Source: Gemmiger sp. An50 (GTDB lineage Bacteria > Bacillota > Clostridia > Oscillospirales > Ruminococcaceae). Taken from it: a stretch of DNA of 64,000 bases. The stretch spans positions 1 through 64,000 of the forward strand of contig NZ_NFID01000020.1 of assembly GCF_002161595.1 (NCBI RefSeq), in the 5' to 3' direction. Below are positions 33,181 to 41,926 of this stretch, in pieces. Each line of letters begins with the position of its first letter. Within the stretch, counting starts at the first letter, position 1. Below the pieces are notes generated by a model. The model saw only the letters and a program-made list of their open reading frames with translations. It ran no database searches and was not told the origin of the DNA. The position numbers and the translations under genes were made by a program.

Positions 33181-33663
33181 GTGGACAAGATCACCGTGAA
33201 GGCGCTGATCGAGGAGTGCCACATCTCCCGCCAGACCTTTTACTACCATTTTCAGGACATCAACGACGTGATGGAGTGGTCCGTCCGCCGCGAGACCGAG
33301 CAGCTGCTGCGCCAGAGCCTGGAGCTGCCCCAGCTTCGCTGTGGGCTGGAGCTGCTGATCGCCCACACCGCCGGGCAATTCGACGTGCTGAATAAGCTGC
33401 TCTGTTCCCACCGGCGGCAGCGCTTCACCGACGCCCTCACCGCCTGCGTGCGGGTCTTTCTGAACGGGCTGCTGGAACGCTTCCGGCCGGACTTTGCGGT
33501 GAACCAGCCGGACCGGGAGGTCTTTCTGGATTACAATTCCCGGGCGCTCACCGGCATCCTGCTGGACTACGGCGGCCGCCGCGAGCTGGACGCCGCCCGG
33601 CTTTCCGCCCAGCTGGAACGAATTCTGCTACGCCAGCTGGCCGAGCCGCTGGAAGAGATGTAA
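33181..33663 (+). CDS. TetR-family regulator lacking the first helix
   Basis: 160 residues from a GTG. The protein begins within the HTH: DKITVKALIEECHISRQTFY then YHFQDINDVMEW is the normal TetR (DhaS-like) recognition region, but the usual ~20-residue first helix is missing. The C-terminal domain looks complete. Upstream in frame are seven codons and then a TAA, the stop of the preceding gene. There is no good ribosome site. It is either a truncated relic or depends on read-through or re-initiation. Confidence 0.65.
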   Translation: MDKITVKALIEECHISRQTFYYHFQDINDVMEWSVRRETEQLLRQSLELPQLRCGLELLIAHTAGQFDVLNKLLCSHRRQRFTDALTACVRVFLNGLLERFRPDFAVNQPDREVFLDYNSRALTGILLDYGGRRELDAARLSAQLERILLRQLAEPLEEM

Positions 33664-33685
33664 CACCAAAACAAAACGCCAAAGC

Positions 33686-33728
33686 GGCGCGCACCCAAGG
33701 GATTTTCCCCGGTGCGCGCCGTTTTTTT
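33686..33728 (+). terminator. Terminator after the TetR-like gene
   Basis: GGCGCGCACC (33686-33695) pairs with GGTGCGCGCC (33711-33720), followed by GTTTTTTT. Confidence 0.85.
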
Positions 33729-33790
33729 GCCGGTCAAACTCCTCCCTCTGTCCTTACAGAAACGCCGGGCTGTGAAGCAGGCTGACAGCT

Positions 33791-34096
33791 TTGCCTTTTT
33801 GTAAGGACACAGCGAAAAAACTGCATCTGGCGGCAGACTCCGAAAGCTGTTATAAAGAAAACGAACCACCCGCTTCCCCCCGCACCGCCACCGGCGACTA
33901 TTCCCGGTCCCCGGTGCCCTGGTGCGGCAACGACATGGTGACCAACGAAGGCAGCATCGCCGAGGGCCTGATGGACGTTGCCTCGGATGACGTGGAGCTG
34001 CTCACCGGCCAAAAGCCCATGACCGCCCGCGAGCTGGCGAAGAACTACAGCTACATCTGGGAAAACCACGTGACCAACTGGAAGGACATCCGCTGA
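33791..34096 (+). pseudogene. Possible remnant of an NAD(P)-binding oxidoreductase (C-terminal end)
   Basis: The frame can encode 101 residues. Only the last ~55 look protein-like: GNDMVTNEGSIAEGLMDVAS then DDVELLTGQKPMTARELAKN, the kind of ending seen in NmrA-like/atypical SDR proteins. The first half is low-complexity and basic and resembles no domain. No clear ribosome site precedes the ATG. A TetR regulator beside an SDR is a common pairing, so both may be remains of one decayed locus. Weak call. Confidence 0.35.
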
Positions 34097-34186
34097 GTTT
34101 TCCCCTTCCCATCTGTTTTTCCATTCTTTTTTGTTCTATTCCTTCTTTCTCATACGGCATTTTTAAAGATGCCTCCAAACCGCAAA

Positions 34187-34231
34187 GCCGCCCGGTCCCT
34201 GTTAAAAAAGGGGGCCGGGCGGCTTATTTTT
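34187..34231 (+). terminator. Terminator downstream of the oxidoreductase remnant
   Basis: GCCGCCCGG paired with CCGGGCGGC, then TTATTTTTG. The 34097-34377 gap contains this hairpin and the upstream region of the next gene. Confidence 0.7.
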
Positions 34232-34377
34232 GCCCGGAGGGCGGGCCTGCACGGCCGGTTTTCCCCCGGTGCAACCGCCGGTTGACAAATTGAACAGCAA
34301 ACTGGGTGGCGGGTAACCGGCGCTTCTGCTACAATGAGAGCAGCAAAACAGAACCCGTGAGAAGGAGTTGTGGGAAT

Positions 34378-35361
34378 ATGATCTTAGCGGAAAAAATCAT
34401 GAAGCTGCGCAAGGCCCAGGGCTGGTCCCAGGAGGAGCTGGCGGTCCAGCTGGGCGTGTCCCGGCAGTCGGTATCCAAGTGGGAGTCCATGGCCTCCATG
34501 CCGGACCTGGATAAGATTTTAAAGATGAGCGAACTGTTCGGGGTGAGCACCGATTATTTATTAAAGGACAACGCCGCCGAGGAGGAGGGCTGCGCCGCCC
34601 CCATCCTGGAGGAAGGCCCCGCGCCCCGGCCCATCTCGCTGGAGGAGGCCAACACCTATATGGACCTGAGCGCGCGCTGCCACAAATTCATTGCGCTGGC
34701 GGTGGCGCTGTTCATCCTGTCGCCGGTTCCGCTGGTGGCCATTGCCGGTATGGCGGAGCACGGGCGGCTCGCCCTCAGCGAGGACGTGGCCGCCGCCATC
34801 GGCCTGCTGTTTCTGTTCGTGATCGTGGCGGCGGGCGTGGCCATCCTGCTGCCCAGCGGCATCAAGCTGGAGCGGTATGAATTTCTGGAAAAGGAGCCCA
34901 TCGCCCTGGAATACGGGGTGGCGGGCATCGTGGAGACCAAGCGGGAGGCCTTTGCTTCCACCTATCATTCGGGCCTGGTGGTGGGCATCGTGCTGTGCAT
35001 CCTGAGCGTGGTGCCGCTGTTCTTCTGCATGGCGCTGGAATCCGAGCTGGCCTGCGTGTTCGCGGTCTGCCTGCTGCTGACCCTCATCGCCGTGGGCGTG
35101 TACATCATCATCCGGGTGGCCTGCCTCTGGGAGACCTACGAAAAGCTGGTGGAGGAAGGCGACTACTCCCGGGAGCACAAGGCGGAGAACCGGCGCAACG
35201 ACCCCTTCGCCGGCTTCTACTGGTGCCTGACCACTGCCATCTATCTGGCGGTGAGCTTTTACACCGGCCAGTGGGCCCGCACCTGGATCATCTGGCCGGT
35301 GGCGGCGGTGCTGTTCGCGGCGCTGCTGGCTCTGCGCCGGATGCTGCGCCAGCCCCGCTGA
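34378..35361 (+). CDS. XRE-family regulator with a multi-pass membrane domain
   Basis: 327 residues. The N-terminal HTH is KAQGWSQEELAVQLGVSRQS then VSKWESMASMPDL, with VSTDYLLKD after it. The remainder carries about six hydrophobic segments (first near residues 100-122, last pair near 283-320). Such XRE-plus-permease-like proteins are frequent in clostridia; ligand and target unknown. ATG after GAAGGAG. Confidence 0.87.
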   Translation: MILAEKIMKLRKAQGWSQEELAVQLGVSRQSVSKWESMASMPDLDKILKMSELFGVSTDYLLKDNAAEEEGCAAPILEEGPAPRPISLEEANTYMDLSARCHKFIALAVALFILSPVPLVAIAGMAEHGRLALSEDVAAAIGLLFLFVIVAAGVAILLPSGIKLERYEFLEKEPIALEYGVAGIVETKREAFASTYHSGLVVGIVLCILSVVPLFFCMALESELACVFAVCLLLTLIAVGVYIIIRVACLWETYEKLVEEGDYSREHKAENRRNDPFAGFYWCLTTAIYLAVSFYTGQWARTWIIWPVAAVLFAALLALRRMLRQPR

Positions 35362-35368
35362 CCCTCTT

Positions 35369-35404
35369 GCCCCAGACCCGAGTCCCCGGGTCCGGGGCTT
35401 TTTT
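35369..35404 (+). terminator. Terminator of the membrane XRE gene
   Basis: CCCCAGACCCG/CGGGTCCGGGG hairpin followed by CTTTTTT. Confidence 0.75.
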
Positions 35405-35545
35405 GCGCCTGTCTTCCAATAACATCTGGCAAAGCGCCGCCGGGTGTGATATGGTATTGTTGGATTGGCCCGCAGCCCGCCCCCACCGCGGCGGACACGG
35501 CCCGCAAAAAACTCCGCGCCGTCCGGCGGCCGGGGGGAGGACGCT

Positions 35546-37915
35546 ATGAAAAAAACAGCCATCATCAACATCTACAACTTCATCCGCAAGTCCCACGAGG
35601 AGCCCAGCCGCTTCATTCAGGACGACTTCGACACCATCCGCAAGCAGATTCAGCTGGTGCGGCAGTATGGCCTGCCCGCCACCTACGCGCTGAAATACGA
35701 CGCGCTCACCGACCCCCGCTACCAGAAGCTGCTGCGGGAAGAGACCGCCCCCCAGGACGAAATCTCCGCCTGGTGGGAGATCACCCGGGAACTGTGTGAA
35801 AAGGCCGGAGTGCGCTTTCGCGGCCAGGTGACCGAGGAGTTCGACGAGCGGGTGAACAGCGCCTACTGCATCGGCTACGAGCCGGAGGAGCGCAAGCGCC
35901 TGGTGGACGCCTACATGGACACCTTCTTTTCCGTCTTTGGCAAGTATCCCAAGAGCATCGGCTCCTGGGTGCTGGACACCGTGACCCTGGAATACGCCGC
36001 CGAACGATACGGTATCACCGCCGCAGCCACCTGCCGGGACCAGATCGGCACCGACGGCTTTACTTTGTGGGGCGGCTGGCCCAACGGGGTCTACTTCCCC
36101 AGCCGCCAGAACGAGAACCTGCCCGCCCAGGACCCGGCGAACCAGCTGCCGGTTCCGGTGTTCCGTCTGCTGGGGCCGGACCCCATCTACAACTTTGAAC
36201 AGAACCTGCGCCCGGACTTATACGGCATGGTGTTCACCCTGGAGCCCGCCTGGCTCACCGGCCGGGACGAGCAGTGGATCCAGTGGATGTTCGACACCAT
36301 CACCAAAGAGGACTCGCTGGGCATCGGCTACGCCCAGGTGGGCCAGGAGAACAACTTTTTGTGGGAGAACATCGGTCCCGGCCTGCTGCCCCAGCTGAAT
36401 CTGGTGGAGCGTCTGGCCAAAGAGGGCCTGGCCCGGGTGGAGACCATGGCGGCCAGCGGCGAGTGGTTCCGCAAAAAATACCGCATTACCCCGCCCATGA
36501 CCTGGCAGGCCTCCCACGACTGGAACGCCGCCCACGAGCTGAGCGCCCAGTGGTACGCCTCCTGCTGCTACCGGGTGGGCTTTCTGGGCGAAGAGGGCCG
36601 TCTGCGGGTGCGGGACTTCTTCCTCTACCGGGATGAATACCTCTCCCGCTACCGCCAGCACGCCATGACAAATGCCAAAAGCACCTTCGACGCGCTGCCC
36701 CTGCTCTTCCCCCAGCTCTGGGCCGGACAGGATGACCCCCGCCCCTTTATCCGGCTGGTGGGTGCGGACGGCGCCGAGCCGGAGGGCCGCATCTGCTTTT
36801 ACGCCGCCAGCGAGACCGAGGCCCGGGCCGAGCTGACCGACCCGGCAACCGGCGCGCTGCTGGCCCGCTTTTCCATGCTGCCGGACCGGCTTATTCTGGA
36901 AGGCGACTATAACCTGGTCTTCGACCGGCTGCCGGTGTTCCGCGCCGCCGAGGGCCGGTGCATTCACATGACACACGAGGGCTTTGCCTACCGCTTCACG
37001 GTGGAGACCGGCACCTTGACCCGGGCCGGGGCGGACGGGGTGCGCATCGCCCCGGAGGCGGGCAAGATCTGCCTGCTGCTGGCGGACGCTCCCCTCACCG
37101 AATCCATGTTCACCGCTCAGTACCTGGAAGCCCCCGCGCCGCTGGACAGCGTGCAGACCCAGTGGACGGAGAGCGGAGCCGTGCCGCCCTTCACGCCCCA
37201 GCTGGACCCGCCCGAGTGCGTATTCCCGGCGGGCACCCAGGCCAGCATCACCCTGACCGCCCGGCAGGAGGGCGTTCTGCGCTATACCACCGACGGCACC
37301 CTGCCCGACGAGCATTCCCCGGTGTACACCGGGCCCATCCCGCTGCAAAAGGACACCACCCTCTGCGCCCGGCTCTTTCTGGCGGACGGCCGGGTGAGCG
37401 AGCCGGTGTGCGCCCATTATCAGTTCCTTCTCACCGAAATGGAGCTGCAAAGCCCCACCCGCTTTGACCCCCGGCCGGTGTTCTCGGCGGGCGGCATTCA
37501 GGGCCTGCTGGACCCCCGGCGGGGCAGCTGCGATTACCTCTGCGGCCAGTGGCTGGGCACGCTGGAAAATCTGGACGTGACCGCCCTGCTGCCGGAGGAA
37601 ACCGAGGTCGAGAGCATCGGGCTGGGCTTTTTGTCCCACCACCGGTCCGGCATCGTCTTCCCGGAGTATATCGAGCTGTTCACCGGGCCGGACCCGGAGC
37701 ATCTGACCTTGAAGGACACGCTGCACCTGCCCTGCGCCCCCTGTGCGCGGGAGATCGCCCGGCAGGATTTTGTCTTCCCGGTGAACGAGCCGCTGCGCTG
37801 CTTCCGGCTGGTGGCCCACCGCTACGCCAAAATGCCCCAGTGGTGCGCCTACAAGGGCGTGCCCGACGTGTTCACCATGGCAGACACCCTACTGGTGAAG
37901 CCGAATCGGGCCTGA
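35546..37915 (+). CDS. Large cytosolic protein with a chitobiase/beta-hexosaminidase C-terminal-type domain
   Basis: 789 residues with no signal peptide. The first ~330 residues resemble a polysaccharide-deacetylase-like barrel (FIQDDFDTIRKQIQLVRQYG, then FGKYPKSIGSWVLDTVTLEY), but no clear metal triad was found. Residues about 550-640 hold a CHB_HEX_C-type Ig-like unit, GVLRYTTDGTLPDEHSPVYT. The last ~150 residues look like a discoidin/galactose-binding beta sandwich. A carbohydrate-related role is likely; the enzyme activity is not readable. Monocistronic between terminators, RBS GGGGGGAGG. Confidence 0.65.
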   Translation: MKKTAIINIYNFIRKSHEEPSRFIQDDFDTIRKQIQLVRQYGLPATYALKYDALTDPRYQKLLREETAPQDEISAWWEITRELCEKAGVRFRGQVTEEFDERVNSAYCIGYEPEERKRLVDAYMDTFFSVFGKYPKSIGSWVLDTVTLEYAAERYGITAAATCRDQIGTDGFTLWGGWPNGVYFPSRQNENLPAQDPANQLPVPVFRLLGPDPIYNFEQNLRPDLYGMVFTLEPAWLTGRDEQWIQWMFDTITKEDSLGIGYAQVGQENNFLWENIGPGLLPQLNLVERLAKEGLARVETMAASGEWFRKKYRITPPMTWQASHDWNAAHELSAQWYASCCYRVGFLGEEGRLRVRDFFLYRDEYLSRYRQHAMTNAKSTFDALPLLFPQLWAGQDDPRPFIRLVGADGAEPEGRICFYAASETEARAELTDPATGALLARFSMLPDRLILEGDYNLVFDRLPVFRAAEGRCIHMTHEGFAYRFTVETGTLTRAGADGVRIAPEAGKICLLLADAPLTESMFTAQYLEAPAPLDSVQTQWTESGAVPPFTPQLDPPECVFPAGTQASITLTARQEGVLRYTTDGTLPDEHSPVYTGPIPLQKDTTLCARLFLADGRVSEPVCAHYQFLLTEMELQSPTRFDPRPVFSAGGIQGLLDPRRGSCDYLCGQWLGTLENLDVTALLPEETEVESIGLGFLSHHRSGIVFPEYIELFTGPDPEHLTLKDTLHLPCAPCAREIARQDFVFPVNEPLRCFRLVAHRYAKMPQWCAYKGVPDVFTMADTLLVKPNRA

Positions 37916-37931
37916 GATTTTTGAAAAAGAC

Positions 37932-37973
37932 AAATGCCCCGGCAGCCGGAAAACGGCTGCCGGGGCATTTTTG
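37932..37973 (+). terminator. Terminator of the large carbohydrate-type gene
   Basis: AAATGCCCCGGCAGCCG-gaaaa-CGGCTGCCGGGGCATTTTTG. Confidence 0.9.
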
Positions 37974-38019
37974 TAACCGGCGGGCAGAAAAACCTGCCCG
38001 GCGCGTAACCACCCGTCGC

Positions 38020-38048
38020 TTGTGGCGGCGGGCGGGATGCACTACAAT
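38020..38048 (+). promoter_or_regulatory. Promoter of the XRE/TPR-like gene
   Basis: TTGTGG (38020-38025), 17 bp, TACAAT (38043-38048), 54 bp before the ATG. Confidence 0.5.
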
Positions 38049-38101
38049 AAAAGCAGAAGGAGCGCGGCGCCTATCCACCTACCCGAACAAAGGAGCACAC
38101 C

Positions 38102-39187
38102 ATGGAACTGAACCGGATGAAGATCGGCGCGGCCATCGCGGCCCGCCGCAAGGAAAAGGGCCTGACCCAGGAGCAGCTGGCGGCCCGGCTGGGGGTGAGC
38201 GCCCCGGCGGTGAGCAAGTGGGAGACCGACACCTCCTACCCGGACATCACCCTGCTCTGCCCGCTGGCCCGGGCGCTGGGCACCAGCGTGGACGCGCTGC
38301 TGCAATTTGAGGAGACGTTGAGCGATGAGGAGGTGGCGCGGCAGGTAAACCAGCTGCTGGAAACCGCCATGCGCCAGCAGCTGGACGGCTGGCAGGCCGC
38401 CGAGCGGCAACTGGAGGAGCTACTGCACCAGTACCCCAGCTGCACCGCCCTGCAGTACAACGCGGTGGCCAGCTACGACGCGCTGACCGTGTTCTTCCCC
38501 GCGGCGGGCGAGGAGGTGCGCACCCGCTGGCGGGCCCGCAAGCGCCAGTTGCTGGAGCAGGTGCGCGAAAGTGGCAACGCCGCCTACTGGCAGACTGCCA
38601 CCATCGGGCTGGCGGTGCTGGAGCTCACGGACGGCGACGCGGAAACCGGCGCGGAGCTGCTGCGCCAGCTGCCCGAGCGGGTGGGCGACCCCACCGGGGC
38701 CTGGGCCCAGTATTACCTGAAAACCGGCCAGCCCGGCAAGGCGCTGGAAACCATCCAGAAGCAGCTGTACAAGCTGATCAGTCAGGCCCAGAGCCTGCTG
38801 GCCACGATGATGGACCCGAAGCTGCTGCCGGAGCCGCAGCGGCAGCGGGCGGTGTGCGAGGCCTATGGAGCGCTGGCTCGGGCCTTCGATTTCCCGGACA
38901 TGAGCGCAGGCCTTGCCATGGAGCTGTGCCTGCAGGAGGGCAGACCGGACGAAGCCGCCGCCTGCTTTGCGCAGTATGTGGAGGTACTCACCGGCCCGCC
39001 CGCCTTCCCCCGGGCGGATCTCTTCGCCCCGGGTGTGACCGCCAAGCACCCGGAAAGCGCCCAGACCAGCAGCCGGGAGCTGCGCCGCCTGCTGCTGGAT
39101 GAGATTCGGCAGGACGAAAAATACCACTCCCTAATGGAGCACCCGGTGTTCGCCGCCGCCCTCGCCCGGCTGGAGGCGAGCGTCTGA
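38102..39187 (+). CDS. XRE-family regulator with a helical-repeat C-terminus
   Basis: 361 residues. The HTH is RRKEKGLTQEQLAARLGVSA then PAVSKWETDTSYPDI, followed by LGTSVDALLQFE. The remaining ~280 residues are helical and TPR-like (for example AWAQYYLKTGQPGKALETIQ), as in regulators that sense a peptide or protein partner. RBS AAAGGAG, 7 bp from the ATG. Monocistronic. Confidence 0.87.
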   Translation: MELNRMKIGAAIAARRKEKGLTQEQLAARLGVSAPAVSKWETDTSYPDITLLCPLARALGTSVDALLQFEETLSDEEVARQVNQLLETAMRQQLDGWQAAERQLEELLHQYPSCTALQYNAVASYDALTVFFPAAGEEVRTRWRARKRQLLEQVRESGNAAYWQTATIGLAVLELTDGDAETGAELLRQLPERVGDPTGAWAQYYLKTGQPGKALETIQKQLYKLISQAQSLLATMMDPKLLPEPQRQRAVCEAYGALARAFDFPDMSAGLAMELCLQEGRPDEAAACFAQYVEVLTGPPAFPRADLFAPGVTAKHPESAQTSSRELRRLLLDEIRQDEKYHSLMEHPVFAAALARLEASV

Positions 39188-39207
39188 ATTTTTCTCCCAC
39201 TGCACAC

Positions 39208-39256
39208 AAAACCGCCCCGGCAGCCGAACTCTTCGGCCGCCGGGGCGGTTCTTTTC
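39208..39256. terminator. Bidirectional terminator between the XRE gene and icd
   Basis: AACCGCCCCGGC...GCCGGGGCGGTT with A-run on the left and T-run on the right, between convergent genes. Confidence 0.85.
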
Positions 39257-39276
39257 TTACTCGTTTCTCATCCCGC

Positions 39277-40488
39277 TCAGGCCAGCTTGGCTTCCAGATT
39301 GGCGCGGATCGCGCGGATGAATTCCAGGCTGTCCACGGGCTTGGTTTCCACGCCCTCGGCCAGGCCGCACAGGTCCTTGGTCATCACGCCGCTGGCCAGG
39401 GTGTCCAGGCAAGCCTCTTCCAGGGTCTTGGCGAACTTCACCAGGGCCTCGTTGCCGTCCAGCTCGCCCCGCTTTGCCAGCGCGCCGGTCCAGGCGAAGA
39501 TGGTGGCCATGGGGTTGGTGGAGGTGCTCTCGCCCTTCAGGTAGCGGTAGTAGTGGCGGGTCACAGTGCCGTGGGCGGCCTCGTACTCGTAGTTGCCGTC
39601 CGGGCTGACCAGCACGCTGGTCATCATGGCCAGGCTGCCGAAGGCGGTGGAGACCATGTCGCTCATCACGTCGCCGTCGTAGTTCTTGCAGGCCCAGATG
39701 AAGCCGCCCTCGCTGCGCACCACGCGGGCAACCGCGTCGTCGATCAGGGTGTAGAAGTATTCGATACCCGCGGCCTCGAACTGTTCCTTGTACTCCTTCT
39801 CGTAGATCTCGGCAAAGATGTCCTTGAAGGTGTGGTCGTATTTCTTGCTGATGGTATCCTTGGTGGAGAACCACAGGTCCTGCCCCGTGGACAGCGCGTA
39901 GTTAAAGCAGCTGCGGGCAAAGCTCTCGATGGAGCTGTCCTTGTTGTAGGTGCCCTGCAGCACACCTGCGCACTCGAAGTCATAGATGGTCTGGCGCATT
40001 TCGGTGCCGTCCGCGCCGGTGAACACCAGCTCGGCCTTGCCCGGGCCGGGAATGCGGAACTCGGTGCCCTTGTACACGTCGCCGTAGGCATGACGGGCGA
40101 TGGTGATGGGCTTTTTCCAGGTCTTGACCACCGGCTTGATGCAGTCCAGCAGGATGGGCGCACGGAACACGGTGCCGTCCAGCACGGCGCGGATGGTGCC
40201 GTTGGGGCTCTTCCACATCTCGTGCAGGTCATACTCGGTCATGCGCTGGGCGTTGGGGGTGATGGTGGCGCACTTGACCGACACGCCGTACTTCTTATTG
40301 GCCAGCGCCGCGTCTATGGTCACCTGGTCGCCGGTGGCGTCCCGGTTGGGCAGGCCCAGGTCGTAGTATTCGGTGTTCAGCTCCACAAAGGGGCACAGCA
40401 GCTCCTCCTTGATCCACTGCCACAGCACGCGGGTCATCTCGTCGCCGTCCATCTCCACCAGGGGGGTGGTCATCTTGATCTTTTCCAT
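39277..40488 (-). CDS. icd: NADP-dependent isocitrate dehydrogenase
   Basis: 403 residues, subfamily II (homodimeric, eukaryote-like) IDH. EMDGDEMTRVLW at the start, SPNGTIRAVLDGTVFRAPI in the substrate region, then SEGGFIWACKNYDGDVMSD and EAAHGTVTRHYYRYLKGEST. It makes 2-oxoglutarate and NADPH. It lies 44 bp downstream of an aminotransferase on the same strand; together they could supply 2-oxoglutarate and use it in transamination. No other TCA genes are in the window. Confidence 0.95.
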   Translation of the reverse strand: MEKIKMTTPLVEMDGDEMTRVLWQWIKEELLCPFVELNTEYYDLGLPNRDATGDQVTIDAALANKKYGVSVKCATITPNAQRMTEYDLHEMWKSPNGTIRAVLDGTVFRAPILLDCIKPVVKTWKKPITIARHAYGDVYKGTEFRIPGPGKAELVFTGADGTEMRQTIYDFECAGVLQGTYNKDSSIESFARSCFNYALSTGQDLWFSTKDTISKKYDHTFKDIFAEIYEKEYKEQFEAAGIEYFYTLIDDAVARVVRSEGGFIWACKNYDGDVMSDMVSTAFGSLAMMTSVLVSPDGNYEYEAAHGTVTRHYYRYLKGESTSTNPMATIFAWTGALAKRGELDGNEALVKFAKTLEEACLDTLASGVMTKDLCGLAEGVETKPVDSLEFIRAIRANLEAKLA

Positions 40489-40532
40489 CGGCTTGTCCTC
40501 TCTTTCTCTCTAATCGGGGCGAACAGGCCGCG

Positions 40533-41717
40533 TTACGCGCCCAGCTCCCGCAGTACCTTGTCCATGATCTCCACGCCCTGGGCGATCTGCGCCTTGGTGG
40601 GGGTGGAGAAGTTCAGCCGCACGCTGCGGCAATCGGCGTCGGTGGTGTAGAAGGCGCTGCCCGGCACCACCGCCAGCTTGTGCTCCAGGCACTTTTTCAC
40701 AAAGGCGTCGGTGTCCACTGCTTCGGGCAGGGTGGCCCAGATGAACATGCCGCCTTCGGGCTTGATATATTCCATCCGGCCGGCCAGCTTGGCGTCCAGT
40801 TCGGCCATCATGTAATTGGCCTTTTCCCGGTAGATATCCTGCAAACGGGCCAGGTGGGCATCCATGTCGGTCTGGGTCAGGATGCGCTCGCAGACCCGCT
40901 GGGCCCACACGTTGGTGTGCACGTCGCTGCCCTGCTTTGCCACCACCATCTTGCCGATCAGATCCGGCTGCCCGGCGCAGAAGGCCAGGCGCATGCCCGG
41001 ACACAGCACCTTGCTGAAGGACCCGGCATACACCACCGCGCCGGTGGTGTCGAAGTGCTTGATGGGCGGAATCGCTTCACCCGAGATACGCAGTGCGCCG
41101 TAGGGGTCATCCTCCAGCACCGGCACGCCGTAGCGCACCGCCAGCTCGCAGATGGCCTTGCGCTTTGCCAGGCTGGTGGTGTAGCCGGTGGGGTTCTGGA
41201 AGTTGGGGATGCAGTAGAAGAACTTCGGCTTTTGATCCCGGAAGACCTTTTCCAGAGCCTCCAGGTTCACGCCGTCGGCCTCCAGGGGCACACCGGCCAG
41301 GCGCGCGCCGAAGCTGCGCATGGAATTGTAGGCGCCCAGAAAAGCGGGCTCCTCCACCGCGATCACGTCGCCCTCGTTGCACAGCAGCTTTGTCATGAAC
41401 TCGATGATCTGCTGGCTGCCGCTGGTGATGATCAGGTCGTCCGCATCGCTCACCACCGGCCACTGACGGTTGGCGTAGTCCCGGGCGGCTTTGCGCAGAG
41501 GGCCATAGCCCTCAGTGACGGAATATTGCAGCATCCCCACCGGGTCGGTGGCCAGCAGCTTGTCGCTGAATTTGCGGATGGTCTCGGCGGGGAAGCTGTC
41601 CGCCGCCGGGTTGCCGCCCGCAAAGCTGATCAGCTGCGGGTCGCTCATCTGCTTGAGCAGCTCGCGGATGATGCTGGGCTTCATCTGTTTGACCTTGTTT
41701 GAATAACGGAATTCCAT
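40533..41717 (-). CDS. PLP-dependent aminotransferase (2-aminoadipate/MocR-type fold I)
   Basis: 394 residues. SFAGGNPAADSFP at the start, LQYSVTEGYGPLRKAARDY, NFQNPTGYTTSLAKR, EDDPYGALRISGE and the PLP lysine in GSFSKVLCPGMRLAF are typical of the aminotransferase class that includes 2-aminoadipate and kynurenine/branched-chain aminotransferases. No N-terminal HTH, so it is an enzyme rather than a MocR regulator. The start at 41717 is 30 bp from repeat copy F; a longer reading would translate the repeat and is rejected. Confidence 0.85.
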   Translation of the reverse strand: MEFRYSNKVKQMKPSIIRELLKQMSDPQLISFAGGNPAADSFPAETIRKFSDKLLATDPVGMLQYSVTEGYGPLRKAARDYANRQWPVVSDADDLIITSGSQQIIEFMTKLLCNEGDVIAVEEPAFLGAYNSMRSFGARLAGVPLEADGVNLEALEKVFRDQKPKFFYCIPNFQNPTGYTTSLAKRKAICELAVRYGVPVLEDDPYGALRISGEAIPPIKHFDTTGAVVYAGSFSKVLCPGMRLAFCAGQPDLIGKMVVAKQGSDVHTNVWAQRVCERILTQTDMDAHLARLQDIYREKANYMMAELDAKLAGRMEYIKPEGGMFIWATLPEAVDTDAFVKKCLEHKLAVVPGSAFYTTDADCRSVRLNFSTPTKAQIAQGVEIMDKVLRELGA

Positions 41718-41747
41718 GCTGAATCGCTTCTTTCGTTTGGATTTTAG

Positions 41748-41919
41748 GGCAACACCGCACAATTCCAGGTGGTGGAGCGCGCCGGAAAATTTTTTGCGGA
41801 ATGAACCAAAAAGCGCAGGCAATCCTTTGTGGATTGACGAGCATTTTTGGAAAATTCCACGGAAAATTTTGGCGCGATACGCCGCCTGAGCCGTTCGGTG
41901 TGAATTGTGCTGTGTTGCC
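41748..41919 (-). repeat. 172-bp inverted-repeat element, copy F
   Basis: Ends GGCAACACCGCACAATTCC and GTGAATTGTGCTGTGTTGCC. It fills nearly the whole gap between the cation transporter stop (41927) and the aminotransferase start (41717). Confidence 0.88.
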
Positions 41920-41926
41920 TCAGGCT

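Noticed and set aside
29400-39200. The regulator-rich stretch as an integrative or conjugative element
   Set aside because: No integrase, relaxase, attachment-site repeats or tRNA boundary were seen; composition matches the chromosome.
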